Shown: piece after piece, positions 48,401 through 58,504 of the stretch | Layout of the letters: each line of letters starts with the position of its first letter | Numbering within the stretch: position 1 is the first letter of the stretch | DNA from: Salarias fasciatus | Lineage: Eukaryota > Chordata > Actinopteri > Blenniiformes > Blenniidae | Assembly: GCF_902148845.1 (NCBI RefSeq) | Contig: NC_043758.1 | Location: forward strand, 2,717,079 to 2,781,078 | Reading direction: 5' to 3' | DNA length: 64,000 nucleotides | Notes under the pieces: generated by a model | What the model saw: the letters and a program-made list of their open reading frames with translations, nothing else | Told to the model about the DNA's origin: nothing | Databases searched by the model: none | Program-made: the position numbers and the translations under genes

Positions 48401-50178
48401 AAGCTGGTCCGAAGCCGATCTGGAGCTGATCTGAACTTGAGCTGGACTCAGGCCGATCTGGTATGAAACTGGACTGAAGCTGTTCTGAAGCCAATCTGAA
48501 CTTTGTCTGAGGCTCTACGGAAGCTGGTTTGAAACTGGTTGTTTGGAAGCGCATTTGGAGTTGATTTGGAAATATTCTGAAGCTCCTTTGAGGCTGTTGT
48601 CACTCTGGTGAGATGCGGTGCGAATGGGCGGAGCCTCCTCACCCACAGCGCTGTAGTGCGCCTTGAAGCCGGAGTAGCGCTCCTCGTTGGAGAAGTCGGA
48701 GGAGAAGAGCAGGCTCAGGGAGTGTCCGGGAGAGGAGATGACCCGCTGGGCCGGCACCTCCTCCGTGTCCGTCTGCTCCTCGCCACAGAACACGGCCAGC
48801 ACCTCCTCCACTGCCTCCACCTGCAGACGCCCAGCCGATCATCCACGGCCACGGCAATGCAAACACAGCAGTTCCAGGATCAGCGTGCACTTCCTTAAAG
48901 AGACCCCTGCCATCGATCACAGAACCACGGATTGGATCATGCATGCCCAGCCGGTCCAGCGGGCCGGTTCTGTCCTGTTCTTACCTGGACGTAGTCGTAC
49001 TCACACCTGTAGGAAGGCTCCAGGTGGAAGTGGCTGAAGAACAGCTGGATGCTGAATCCTGGAGGAGCGGAGATGTTCCAGCGGAGCTTGGCGTCATGGG
49101 GGTACGGCTCGGGGAAGTTTGGAGACTGCAGGGAGCCGAACATCCCAGAGCCCGGCACCAGGTCCACCACCACCACAGGGTGCCCCAGCAGTCCCACAGG
49201 GGCCCCCAGGAGGCCCAGAGAGGCGAGCAGGAGTCCCACAGGGGCCCCCAGCAGTCCCACATGAGACCCCAGGAGTCCCACAGAGGTCTGCAGGATTCTG
49301 AGAGGGATAAAGGTGAAGGGCCAGCTTCAGAGCTGAACATGAACCAGAACCAAGGACGGGCGTCCTGCTGTCCCTCTGTCTTCACCTCCCTGCACCCGTC
49401 TCCACCCTCTCTACCTCCCTCCATCCGTCTCCCCCTGCTCTGCTGAACACGACACATTACAGCCCGACTCTGAACCAAGACCAGGACAAGACTTCAGACC
49501 GTGAGCAGCACAGACACCAGATCAGGAAGAATTCCCTGAGAGTCCGTCAAAACATGAACACCTCATCCAGCACTCAGTCCTGGACCTGATCCAGGACTTG
49601 ATTCCAGACTTGGTCTTGAACTGGGTCTACAGGGGTTTTCAACCTGCAGCTCTGGAACCACATGTGGCTCTTCAGTGGTTCAGTGGAGGCTCACTGAAGC
49701 TTTCATAAAATCCTCCTGTCCATGAACAGGCATTTTATCTCATTTCTGTTTCATCTGCTCACCAGAAAACACTCTCAACTCTTAGCTAATGACTTAAACA
49801 GAGAAAATATCCAAAACCACAAGAAACAGGAGAGGCACAAAAGCTGGAAAATCTGAAATAACAAGAATTTCTAAAAGAAAAAAAAAATCCAAAATGGCTA
49901 AAAGGCTAAAATGATTAAATTGTCCAAAAAAAAAAAAAGCTGAAAGAGAAGATTCAAACCTCTAAATTAAGGAACAGAAGCACCTAAAAATGTAATGAAA
50001 TGTTCACCATCCTAAATTGAGACTGAAACTTCATAAATAAGAGACGCCTCTTGGGAGGGAGAAGCCCGGTTCAGTCCACTCCAGCCAACCTGGACCTGGA
50101 GGAAGGTCTCGGAACTCCTCCGCTCTGAAGGATGCAGAACTTGAGTCAGTGAACGTCTCACCTGAAGCGCCGCGTCAT
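39372..50178 (-). CDS. masp1: MASP-3-type serine protease of the lectin complement pathway
   Basis: MASP-3, a product of the MASP1 gene, is a secreted protease that binds mannose-binding lectin or ficolins and activates pro-factor D. Exons in phase: 50162-50178, 48985-49297, 48643-48820, 48040-48162, 47738-47934, 47494-47641, 45615-45733, 45292-45370, 44906-45034, 44748-44822, 44416-44663, 44155-44343, 39372-39788, about 743 aa. Domains: CUB1, Ca-binding EGF (DVDECSDHTHLCDHHCHNYI), CUB2 (DFPSPYPKSSNCSYVIEVDN), CCP1, CCP2, then the protease with activation site KR-IVGG, His in LTAAHVL, Asp in HDIALL, Ser in CLGDSGG, and Asp six residues earlier for trypsin-like specificity. FGSGALLSESWVLTAAHVLR matches MASP-3, not MASP-1. 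Oddities: protease domain split by two introns, repeat-enlarged signal region, one GC-AG intron, two huge arrays. The CCP2 donor at 44905 is the best of two. Confidence 0.93.
40010..41424 (+). mobile_element. Rex1/Babar-like LINE, 5'-truncated, long intact RT ORF
   Basis: A 368-codon ORF (40030-41136) encodes a reverse transcriptase with motif A LLFFDFSSAFNRIQPHILVE, motif B SSTGSPQGCVLSALLYILYT, motif C IIKYADDSVIVSLL and downstream QQRLFCLRKL. FSSAFN and the RLFxLRK segment are hallmarks of fish Rex1. The endonuclease is missing. The 3' end shows a short UTR and a pentamer tail (actga)n at 41396-41424. It lies antisense to masp1 in its last intron. The unbroken RT frame suggests a fairly recent insertion. 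Confidence 0.8.
42264..42676. mobile_element. TTAA-flanked MITE (aggtgctg termini)
   Basis: A 413-bp insertion between TTAA (42260-42263) and TTAA (42677-42680). Inverted termini are aggtgctgcaggcaggattt and, from the right, aggtgctgtaggcaggattc. It is inserted next to a poly-T/poly-G tract (42228-42257) inside a hAT-like sequence. It has no coding capacity. Confidence 0.75.
42933..44154. other. Remainder of the last masp1 intron
   Basis: No exon, RNA gene or repeat of known family was recognised. Open frames near 43057-43605 overlap on both strands and show no conserved motif. Confidence 0.35.
45371..45433. repeat. CA microsatellite at the acceptor of a masp1 CCP1 exon
   Basis: (CA)n of about 55 bp lies just beyond the acceptor side of exon 45292-45370, so on the transcript strand a (TG)n tract runs up to the gccttgcag acceptor. 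Confidence 0.9.
45830..47512 (-). repeat. 14-bp minisatellite built from the masp1 CUB2 splice donor
   Basis: About 115 copies of tgtacctgtagcan on plus, i.e. ntgctacaggtaca on the transcript strand. The CUB2 exon (47494-47641) ends in tacactgctacag followed by the intron gtacag, so the exon end plus the first intron bases is itself the first unit. Nearly all units therefore contain CTACAG|GTACA, the same context as the real donor. The left part (45830-46140) is more diverged. A variant unit (tagcaatg) recurs at 46661 and 46941, 280 bp or 20 units apart, showing higher-order duplication. Confidence 0.92.
47934..48040 (-). other. Probable GC-AG intron in masp1
   Basis: Between the EGF exon (48040-48162) and the first CUB2 exon (47738-47934) the only in-phase junction is ACAG|GCGAGT...GAGCAG|TG. 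It restores NRTCTVVCSGG, parallel to NRTCRVECSDN in human MASP1. GC donors are a known minority class. Confidence 0.6.
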
Positions 50179-50229
50179 GCTGAGGAGCTGCTGAGTCACG
50201 TGTCGTTCCCTGCTCACTCACTCACGTGC

Positions 50230-50475
50230 ACCACCTGTGTCCGTGACGTAACGACGCTGGTGCGTTCCAGGTGTCGGTCGATAATAGCCGATGACGTAAA
50301 GCGCACCTGAGCGTGGAGTTTCACGTCGCGACGCAGGCCAGGGTTCAATAGCCGCCGCGCACGGGCGGGGCCTGAGTGACGTCAGGGCGTCACGATGCAG
50401 CCCAGGGTTCAACAGCCGCGGTTCCACTGACCGCGGCGCACGGGCGGGGCGTCATGACGTCATGACGTCAAGTCT
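50230..50475 (-). promoter_or_regulatory. masp1 upstream region with a cluster of CRE-like sites
   Basis: Upstream of the proposed start exon (50162-50178) there are two directly abutting CRE palindromes, TGACGTCATGACGTCA (50455-50470), another TGACGTCA (50377-50384) and TGACGTAA near 50245 and 50293. GC boxes (gggcggggc) are interspersed, and cgcacgggcggggc occurs twice. Five ATF/CREB-type sites in 230 bp suggests a real promoter element; transcription starts are not visible. Confidence 0.5.
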
Positions 50476-50479
50476 GACG

Positions 50480-51748
50480 TTCACAGTACAAAAATCATAG
50501 GAAGAGTGGGGTCATCATCTCAGTTCCTAAACCTGGAAAACAGCCCAGAACGACAGGACACAGAAGAACTCTGACAAACTGTGTTTATCAACTTCTTACC
50601 TGCATTTTTAGTCTTTATCTGCAGTCAGGAAATTCAGCTCTCATTGCAGAAACAGGCCAGTTTCTCAAGATCAATCCACAGTGAGGCTCATCATGGATCA
50701 GTGAAAATAGAAACCAAACTGGAGAGAACAGTGTTTGATTCCGCAGGGTCGATCGAGTCCAAACTTAGGAATTTCACCAACTCCAGTTTTAATGTGTAAT
50801 AAGGGAAAAAAAGATTAAAATGAAAAGGTTTTCATTATTCTAAAACAACAGAATTGGGTCCATTCTCTCTGTCTCAGCAGGGTTAAAAAAAAGGTTAATT
50901 ATTTAAAGCAATGTTAAGATTAATAAAAGATTAATAAAAAATATATAGAACAATTTATGATTTCTAAAAGATATCTGAAATATTTCTGAGTTAATCCCAA
51001 ACTAAAAAACAGTAAAGACGAATTCAAGTCATGGCTCCAAAAGTTTCATGTTCCCAAAGTTTCAGTTTCCTCGACTGAATTTACTCACCATGGAAATAAT
51101 ATATCTTTACCCAGCCAAGCCGAAGCCCATTCCACATAAACTCATAAAATCTACTAACCAAATTAATCCAACATACTGCACTATATGAAGAAAAAGAATA
51201 TGGTTGAAGAAATAAAAGATAGTGGCCTAAAAGTTATTGATTTTGATTCCATAATGGAACATTTAAAGTTAATTGGCTCAAACATAGCAACTCATTTTAG
51301 CTCTGTATTTCCAATAAGACTGGAGGATTGAAATGTCTTCTTATGACAGACTTCAGAACCACTGCACCGTCTCGAAATAAGACTTTATCAGGATTTTTAT
51401 GGGCGATATCTGGTCTGTATTTTACCGAATGGATGACAATCCTTTGGATTATCAATAATTTATCACCAGACATGGATTCAGCCTTTCAAAATCAAACCAA
51501 TCGATCCAAAACGCTTCCTCGTGAGTTGGTATTTCTAATCGCAGATCTTATCAGAATCACAAACTTTATTAATTCAAGTTTACTGAGGAACTATAAATAA
51601 GCGCTGCGTATAGAGTCACATTACGGACTGGTGGAGGTAGATTATGGATTATTTGTTACTGGAGATAAATGATGAGACAGATGACGATAGATTCCCATCT
51701 CCTGCTGTCCGCATGGACCGAGCGCCTCTCATGGGAGCTGGGTCCACT

Positions 51749-51781
<33 letters not shown>

Positions 51782-51940
51782 CAGGAGACCCCGTTGCCAT
51801 GGAGACCTCCTGGTTGGGTGACGGAGGAGGAGTCCTGCTCTGGACTGGCTCCCAGACTTGCTCCGGGACCTGACCCGGGACCGGGACCGGGGCTTGTTGT
51901 GAGAGGGTGATGCACCGTCCTGCGGCCCGGGCGCGTGCAC
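50480..51940. other. AT-rich intergenic region between masp1 and clrn1
   Basis: masp1 (minus) and clrn1 (plus) diverge from here. Nothing coding was recognised; open frames at 50581-50799 and 51328-51600 show no known motif and may be old LINE debris. A GT tract lies at about 51751-51778 and the sequence becomes GC-rich just before the clrn1 ATG. Confidence 0.4.
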
Positions 51941-51951
51941 GCTGAGCCGAC

Positions 51952-54240
51952 ATGCCGAGCCGTCAGAAGCAGCTCCTGTTCTCCGTGTGCGCGCTCCTCG
52001 CCTTCTCCTGCGCGCTCACGGCCGCCGTGGCCACCGGCCTCCCGTTCTGGGTCAGCGGGGCCGCGCTGTGCCGCACCGGGGCCGAGCTGGTCAACGCCAC
52101 CGGGCCCGAACTGGACAAGTTCGTGGGCGAGCTGAGCTACGGGCTGTTCCAGGGCCGCAGGGTGAAGCAGTGCGGCCTGGGGGGCCGGAGCTCCCGGTTC
52201 TCCTGTGAGTGCCAGCCGGTTCTGATGGGTTCTGACCGGTTCTTATTGATTCTACCTTGTTCTGACTCGTTCTTATTGGTTCTGGTAGTTTCTGATTGGT
52301 TGCAGATTGTTTTGACTGGTTCTGATTGGTTCTGACTGGTTCTTGTTGGTTTCAACTGGTTCTTATTAGTTCGGACTGGTTCTGTTGGTTTTGACTGGTT
52401 CTGATTGGTTCTTTTTGGTTCTAATTGGTTTTGACTGGTTCTGATTGGTTCTTTCTGGTTCTTACTGGTTTCAACTGGTTATTAGTTCTGACAGGTTCTG
52501 TTGGTTCTGTTTGGTTTTGACTGGTTCTGACTGGTTCTTATTGATTTCAACTGTTTCTTATTAGTTCGGACAGGTTCTGTTGGTTTTTATTGGTTCTTAT
52601 TGGTTTTGACTGGTTCTGCTGGTTTTGACTGGTTCTGATTGGATCTTGATGGTTCTGATTGGTTTTTAATGGTTCTTATTGGTTCGGACAGGTTCTGATT
52701 GGTGTTGTCTGGTTCTGATTGGTTCTGACAGGTTCTCCTTGGTACTGATTGATGTTGTCTGGTTCTTACCGGCTCTGACTGGTTTTTGATTGGTTGTCTT
52801 TGCTGTTTCTTTCCTTGGGGGTTTTTTGCCCCGAGGATGGACTGTCAAGCGTCACTGCACGGTCATCCTGCTGGTGGCGCTGTGGCAGCACTCGCATGTA
52901 CTACATGTACCTGTTTATCACCCAGAAGAACCAGGTGCTAGTCTGGTTCTAGGACTAGTTGCATTGCTCAGTTGGTTCCGGTGTAGCGCCTCCTAAGGGC
53001 CAGTTGCTTTTCCACTGTGAAGCGTCGCTACCTCTCTGAATACCTCTCAGCTGTTCCCCATCAACGCTGGCACTGCAGGAAGAACCTGGTCAGTTTAGCA
53101 GGCTTCTGGTCACTTTAACTGGTTTTTAGTTCGGATTTAGCAGGTTCCAACGGGTCTCTGTTGTGTTTTCTGAGGGACGGTCTGTGTGCCTCTGAACGCT
53201 CTGATGGCCGCTGCCACTTAGCGAGGGCGGCCATCCGTCAGGATCGATCTTTCCGCCTGGCCGGACCTGAAGTGCCGGGGACCGTCGGAGCGGCTTTGTT
53301 GTGTTCAGGGTCAGCAGAGCCCCCAGTGACAAGCCGGGTCCGGCAGACGTTCCCAGACCCGTTCGGGTGCGGAGTCCGGCGCCGGGGCTCGTATGATGGC
53401 ATGATTAGTGTGTGACGGAATGTTCTGGAGAAGCCTGCCGTCCTGATTAGAGACGGGACAAATCAGTGCGGCCATGTTGGACAGACTCTAAATCCACTGG
53501 AGAGGGTTTCTGAACACAGCTGAAGTCTTTCTGTGGAGGGCTCAGGGGCTTGGCGGCGAGGGGGGGGGGAGCTTCAGAGCTCTCCTGACTCCTGAATGTT
53601 GGCGTTTGTAGAAAATGTCGGGGTTTTGGTGAACCGAGTGTTTTCTCCTCGTCAGTCTTCCCAGACCTCCTGAGCGCCATCCCAGCAGGCCTGCACATCA
53701 CCGTCATCTTCTTCTGTGGCGCCGTCATCCTCTTCTCCTCCGTGGCCACCGGCTTCTTCTTCTTCAACGCCTTCGGTCGACCGTACGAGACGCTGCAAGG
53801 CCCCATGGGACTTTATGTGTGGACGCTGATCAGCGGTGAGGAAACGGACCCGTCTTCTTCATGAAACCTTCCGATAAACAGTTCTGTGCCTTTCAATGTG
53901 GAGTTTGCATGTTCTCCCATAAAATGGGGTACAGGTTTACTGTGAGTCCAGACGCCGCGCCGCTCTGTCCGCAGGTGCGAGCAGCTGTCTGGTCCTCGTC
54001 CTGTTCGCCGCCGAGGTCAAGCTGCACCGCCTGTCTCAGCGCATCGCCAACTTCAACGAGGTCAACTTCGCCTTCCAGACGCACGCGGAGCGCTACGACC
54101 GCTGCTTCTGGCTCTTCTTCCTCATCTTCCTCCTGCACGCTGTCAACGGCCTCCTCATCCGCCTGGCAGGAGTCACGCTTCCCTTCAGCCGCCACAAGGA
54201 GGCGCCGCTGAGCGGAGGGGCAGCCGACCTCATGTACTGA
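51952..54240 (+). CDS. clrn1: Clarin-1 (Usher syndrome type 3 family), 232 aa
   Basis: Clarin-1 is a four-pass membrane protein needed in inner-ear hair cells and photoreceptors. Three exons in phase: 51952-52204, 53656-53835, 53975-54240, giving 232 aa, the length of human CLRN1. The N-terminus MPSRQKQLLFSVCALLAFSC includes TM1. The loop carries LVNATGPELDKFVGELSYGL with a sequon (NAT) and VKQCGLGGRSSRFSFFPDLL. TM2 and TM3 lie in exons 2 and 3 (ILFSSVATGFFFFNAFGRPY, SSCLVLVLFAAEVKLHRLSQ). TM4 is FLIFLLHAVNGLLIRLAG and the protein ends AADLMY, as in mammals. Intron 1 is full of degenerate ggttctgatt repeats. The polyadenylation signal is at 54267-54272. Confidence 0.95.
52206..52800. repeat. 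Degenerate (ggttctgatt)n repeats in clrn1 intron 1
   Basis: Dozens of imperfect 10-11-bp units such as ggttctgact, ggttcttatt and ggttttgact. The array begins a few bases after the exon 1 donor and fades out near 52800. It is older and more diverged than the other arrays in the window. Confidence 0.8.
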
Positions 54241-54266
54241 GAGGGGGGGGGGGGGGCTACGAGTAA

Positions 54267-54272
54267 AATAAA
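54267..54272 (+). terminator. clrn1 polyadenylation signal
   Basis: AATAAA 27 nt after the stop codon, following a G run of about 14. The 3' UTR would be unusually short; a later site is possible. Confidence 0.45.
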
Positions 54273-54289
54273 AACAGCTGCCAGAAAGT

Positions 54290-55165
54290 GGAGCACAGCT
54301 TCACTTTTCCATTTATTCTCTTCTTCGTGTCACTAGTCCTCCACAGGCCTGCAGCGCCCCCTGCAGGGTCAGAAGTGCAACAACAGATTCCAGCTCTTCT
54401 TGAATTACTTCTCTTTCAGAGTTAATTACTTGGTAAGAAAAAGAAATGAGAGGAATTAAAGTGCAGAACTGAATGAACTGGAAACCATTTTGAATTCCAC
54501 AACCTGTTGGCAGGATTAACTCAGTTGTCAGAACAACTTGTTTTTCCACCTCCCAGCATTTGTTTTGGATCACACAGTACTCGTCTCTGTTTACCTGAAA
54601 AACTCAAAATCTCACCAAGTTTGTTTTGCTTTTACTGAAAATGTCTCACTGCACTTGATTTAAGATGAATTCACCAGACCAGGAATATTTCAGAAAGATC
54701 GAGGGATCTGTTTTCAGATCTTGTCAGGACTGTTATCGCTTGTTCCGTTGCAGGACTTTTTCCCTTTATTTCGAGGTCAGAGCGCTTCAGTGGACTGTTA
54801 CTCACTCGCTCATATATAACAGTTATTCTGTGGCTCCTGTCAGAGGATTTAAAATAAAATTTGCTCACAAAAAAGTTCTCAAAGACAAACAGACTGGTGG
54901 AGTGAGGAGGTGAAGACTTTCCATGACAGATGTTCTTCAAGTGGAGGACTCATAATGTGTCCTCAGGGACCCCCAATGTATTCTGAGCGACCTCCAGTGT
55001 CCTTGGGGGCTACCAATGTGTCCTCAGGTACTCCCTACATCTCTTTGGGGACCCCAGTGCGTCCTCTGGGACTCCCAATGCGTCCTTGGGGACCCCTGGT
55101 GTGTCCTCGGGGACTCCCATCACGAAGAGTCCCAGAGAACGTCCCCTTCGGTAGAAGCGGTTCCG
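54290..55165. other. Intergenic region between clrn1 and tsen34
   Basis: clrn1 and tsen34 converge here. No exon was recognised. About 54957-55130 has eight degenerate copies of a roughly 21-bp unit (tcctcagggacccccaatgt), ending close to the tsen34 stop codon. Confidence 0.5.
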
Positions 55166-55170
55166 GTCCG

Positions 55171-56763
55171 TCAAACCATCCCGCTCCACTGGAGGGACGT
55201 GTAGATGACGTCCCCGCCGCGACCCGGCGAGCAGAGCAGCACCGTCTTCTTCACGTTGGAGCCCAGACGAGCCACAGAGAGGACGTCCAGGATGGACAGA
55301 GACTCGTCCAGTCCCACACACACTGCAATGAAGTGAGCATGGAAGCGCAGGGGGTCCCCTGAGGACGAGAGGGGGCGGGGAGCGGGACGGACAGGGAGCG
55401 GGACGGGGCGGGAAGCGGGACAGGGCAGGGAGCGGGACGGACAGGGAGAGGGACAGACAGGGAGCGGGTTGGACAGGGAGCAGGACGGGGCAGGGAGAGG
55501 GACGGACAGGGTGCGGGATGGACAGGGAGCGGGATGGACAGGGTTATTTATGAGACATCCTGAAGTGAACCAGACAGTTTTTTTTTTCAAAGATGGCGTC
55601 AGTCTCACCTGGATAAACCAGGAAGTCTCCGCCAAACTTGCCGGCTGAGGTCAGGTAGAAGCCCCGCCCACGCAGGTCTGAGAACACCTGGTACCTGGCT
55701 TCCTGTCCAGGATGCTGCCGGGCTCTGATTGGCCCGTCAGCCTTCAGGAACGCCCGGGCCTCGGGACAGTGGCTAAGCCCCGCCCTCGCCGTGCTGATCT
55801 GGACCGCCAGCGCGGACCGAGGGAAGGTGAAGCTCTGGTCCAGGGCCTTGAGGCGGTCCTGCTGCGCCTGATCGGGGGTCCCGGTTCCAGACTCTGGACC
55901 TGAGGGGTGCGGGGTTCCGTCAGACTGGTCGTTTGGACCAGGGCTGCCGTCACCACGGCGACGCTCCTACCTGTGGCGGTCATGGCGTGGAGCAGCGCTG
56001 CTTTCCGGTCCTCCAGAGCGAGGACGCTCTGCTCGGCGAAGCTCCGCCTCTCCTGCTCTTCGTAGCGCCGCCGGGGCTCCGCCCCTCCCGCCTGCTGACA
56101 CGGATCAGAACGCTGCTTAACTGACCTACCGCTGATCATCCGGGGGGGCGGGGCCGGACTCACCTGCTGTGGCGCCGGCAGCGTGGCGGCGGCGTGGCGC
56201 TCCCTCAGGAGGCGCTCCTCCTCCTCCAGGAGCAGCAGCGGCCGCCCGAGGCGTCCGTTCTGCCGCGGCGTTCGAGGGAGCGAACCCAGCAGCGCCCCGA
56301 CAATGCCGCGGCGCCTCGCGGCTCGCAGGTCCTGCACGCGCCACAGCAGGGGGGCGGAGCCACAGGGACTCACACCCACCACCAGAGAGGGCTCCTCCCC
56401 CTGGACCTCCCCCTGGACCTCCTCCTGGACCTCCTCCTGGACCTCCTCCTGGAACTCCTCCTGGACCTCCCTCTGGACCTCCTCCTGGACCTCCTCCTGG
56501 ACCTCCCTCTGGACCTCCTCCTGGACCTCCTCCTGGACCTCCTCCTGGACCTCCTCCTGGACCTCCCTCTGGACCTCCTCCTGGACCTCCCTCTGGACCT
56601 CCTCCTGGACCTCCCTCTGGACCTCCTCCTGGACCTCCTCCTGGACCTCCTCCTGGACCTCCTCCTGGACCTCCCTCTGGACCTCCTCCTGGACCTCCTC
56701 CTGGACCTCCCTCTGGACCTCCTCCTGGACCTCCCTCTGGACCTCCTCCTGGACCTCCTCCAT
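55171..56763 (-). CDS. tsen34: tRNA-splicing endonuclease subunit TSEN34, repeat-extended N-terminus
   Basis: TSEN34 is a catalytic subunit of the nuclear endonuclease that cuts introns from pre-tRNAs at the 3' splice site. Exons in phase: 56164-56763, 55971-56091, 55609-55899, 55171-55358, 399 codons. The recognisable protein begins SLVVGVSPCGSAPLLWRVQD and continues GSLPRTPRQNGRLGRPLLLL. The C-terminal nuclease domain has YLTSAGKFGGDFLVYPGDPL with the catalytic Tyr, HAHFIAVC with the catalytic His, and NVKKTVLLCSP with the catalytic Lys, ending YTSLQWSGMV. Ahead of SLVVGV, an open frame of about 120 codons (EEVQ/REVQ repeats) runs back to the only upstream ATG, at 56763, just after an acceptor-like ttacacag. 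Family members (about 310 aa) lack this extension. The exon 2 acceptor is a NAGNAG site. Confidence 0.9.
55370..55545. repeat. GC-rich repeat (gggacggacagggagc)n in tsen34 intron
   Basis: About ten copies of a variable 15-22-bp unit around gagcgggacggacaggg, in the intron between exons 55171-55358 and 55609-55899. Confidence 0.85.
56398..56763 (-). repeat. 12-bp array read in frame by tsen34 (about 30 units)
   Basis: Units gaggtccaggag and gaggtccagagg on the transcript strand, plus lone variants (gaggtccaggggg). Translation is EVQE/EVQR. Length variation is in whole 12-bp units, so the frame is kept. It runs directly into the conserved tsen34 coding sequence without a stop. Confidence 0.92.
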
Positions 56764-56774
56764 CTGTGTAAACA

Positions 56775-57888
56775 TACAGTTTATGAAAACTTGTGACGTG
56801 CTGTTTCTGAGGTGGTCAAACTTTTCCAATCCCAAGGTTTGGGGTTCGATTCCCAGGTGACCTCCACCCACTTGTCCACAGATGGGTTAGTTACTGAGTA
56901 AGTTAGTTACAAGCTGGGTTAGTTCACAATGGGGTTAGTCACCAGATGGGTTAGTTACCAGTCGTCTTTGTCAACAGGTGGGTTAGTTACCAAGTAACTT
57001 AGTTACAAAGTGGGCTAGTCAACAGCGCGCGCTCGTCCACAGACGGGTTAGTTACTGAGTGGATTAGTTACCAGGTGGGCGAACCAGTTATCTGTCACCT
57101 GATGTCACATGTCTGCAGGTTTTTTTTTGTTCTCGTTGCATCTGAAAATCACCCGCTTGGTGGGCGTGTCCTATCAACTGTCCTGCCTGCACCTGATTGG
57201 ACGGAGGCTGTCTGCTCCCGGGGTTCAAACCGGGCCAACATGGCGGCTCAGTCAGAATGAAATCTCTGTCCTTATTGAAAAGTATTTCTGAAAACATCTG
57301 AGGTGAGAAATAACCTGTGTGGGATTCTCCAGTTGTAGTTCAGACGTTTGGCAATGTGTCGGACCGCCACCGCCTCATTTGCATAAAGTTAGCAGGATTC
57401 GACTTTTTGTAAATGAGCTTCAGGGAAACTCAACCCTCCCAGCATGCACTGCAGTGGATTTCACATGTGGGAAATTGACATGTTCTGTAGACATGTAACA
57501 TTAAAAAATACATTAAAACACATTTAAAGGATCAACATCACATTAGTTTTAAATAAAAAGGACACAATTAGAAAAATAAAAACATGTCAGGGTTGACGGG
57601 TAAAGGTTTATCTAAACTTCAGTGAATTTTATTATTTTGTTGTTGCTGTTTTTAATAGCAGATATTGATTCAAAATGCAGTACCAGCTCCTTCATAAAGA
57701 CACAGAAGTTTTACTTTGTCAAATTTTTGCGTTTGTGAATATGAAACTGTGTAAGAGAGAATCAGATTAATTTGACAGTATTCTTTCTCCACTGAACTGC
57801 GCAAACTTAAAAACTACATTTAGCGGAGTAATTAGTCCAAAGATAAAGTAGATATTATGTAATGCAGAGGTATCTTGCCACAGTTTAC

Positions 57889-57930
<42 letters not shown>

Positions 57931-58300
57931 ACTTCAGAGAGCAGCCTAGTAACAGTCTCAGTTTTTAGTGAAACAGGCGGCAGTTTCACGAAGATAAACA
58001 TCTTTCACCTTATTAATTGGGAAATTATGGATGTACCACTGGTAAACAAACCAGTGGCACATTCATAATTTACCAATTAATACAGTATGTATTCTTTTTT
58101 TCCTCCAACACTTCTGAATGAGAAACGACTCATCCATCCTCCCTATTTGTAAGAGCTGTTCGGTTCCGCGCCGGGAAGACTCCGTCCTGCTGCTTCAGGA
58201 ACGTTTCTCTCCAGAGCTGAGGCTCCACGCGGCAGGTGAAACGGCGCGTTCAGCGCGCAGCGAACGGAGGACGGAGCGAAACGGCGGCTGCTGTTGGCAC
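56775..58300. other. Presumed tsen34 first intron
   Basis: About 56880-57085 has degenerate repeats of gggttagttaccagatggg. The rest is AT-rich with a GT tract at about 57893-57928. No coding exon was recognised. Confidence 0.4.
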
Positions 58301-58304
58301 GTAC

Positions 58305-58500
58305 CTTCACGTGGAAGCCCTCAGCTCGGCGCCGGGCGGTGGGCGTGGCCTCGCGGCGTCAGTGACGTAGGGGAAACGGAAATTGACGGACTGCTCCTCG
58401 TGGCGCAGAGGCAGCCAATGGGAAAAGAGTTTTCAGACTGGCAGCGGAACCAGCCAATAGGAGCCAAGCTTTTAAGCTGCCAGCGGGACCAGCCAATAGG
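58305..58500 (-). promoter_or_regulatory. tsen34 promoter and noncoding first exon, three CCAAT boxes
   Basis: A good donor (cacgtgaag|gtacgtgc on minus, exon end at about 58305) suggests a noncoding first exon spliced to the acceptor before 56763. Upstream, agccaatggga, agccaataggag and agccaataggaag (CCAAT cores at 58414, 58454 and 58493) are spaced about 40 bp apart inside duplicated sequence, a typical NF-Y arrangement. The CCAAT cores read forward on the plus strand, so a transcript diverging to the right is also possible. Confidence 0.45.
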
Positions 58501-58504
58501 AAGT

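Noticed and set aside
49279-49281. masp1 start inside exon 2
   Set aside because: The frame there begins with GTG, not ATG. A 17-nt first exon at 50162-50178 supplies an in-phase ATG, although this needs cDNA support.
56880-57085. Telomere-like gggtta repeats
   Set aside because: Units are gggttagttaccag-like and irregular, not TTAGGG; an ordinary degenerate minisatellite.
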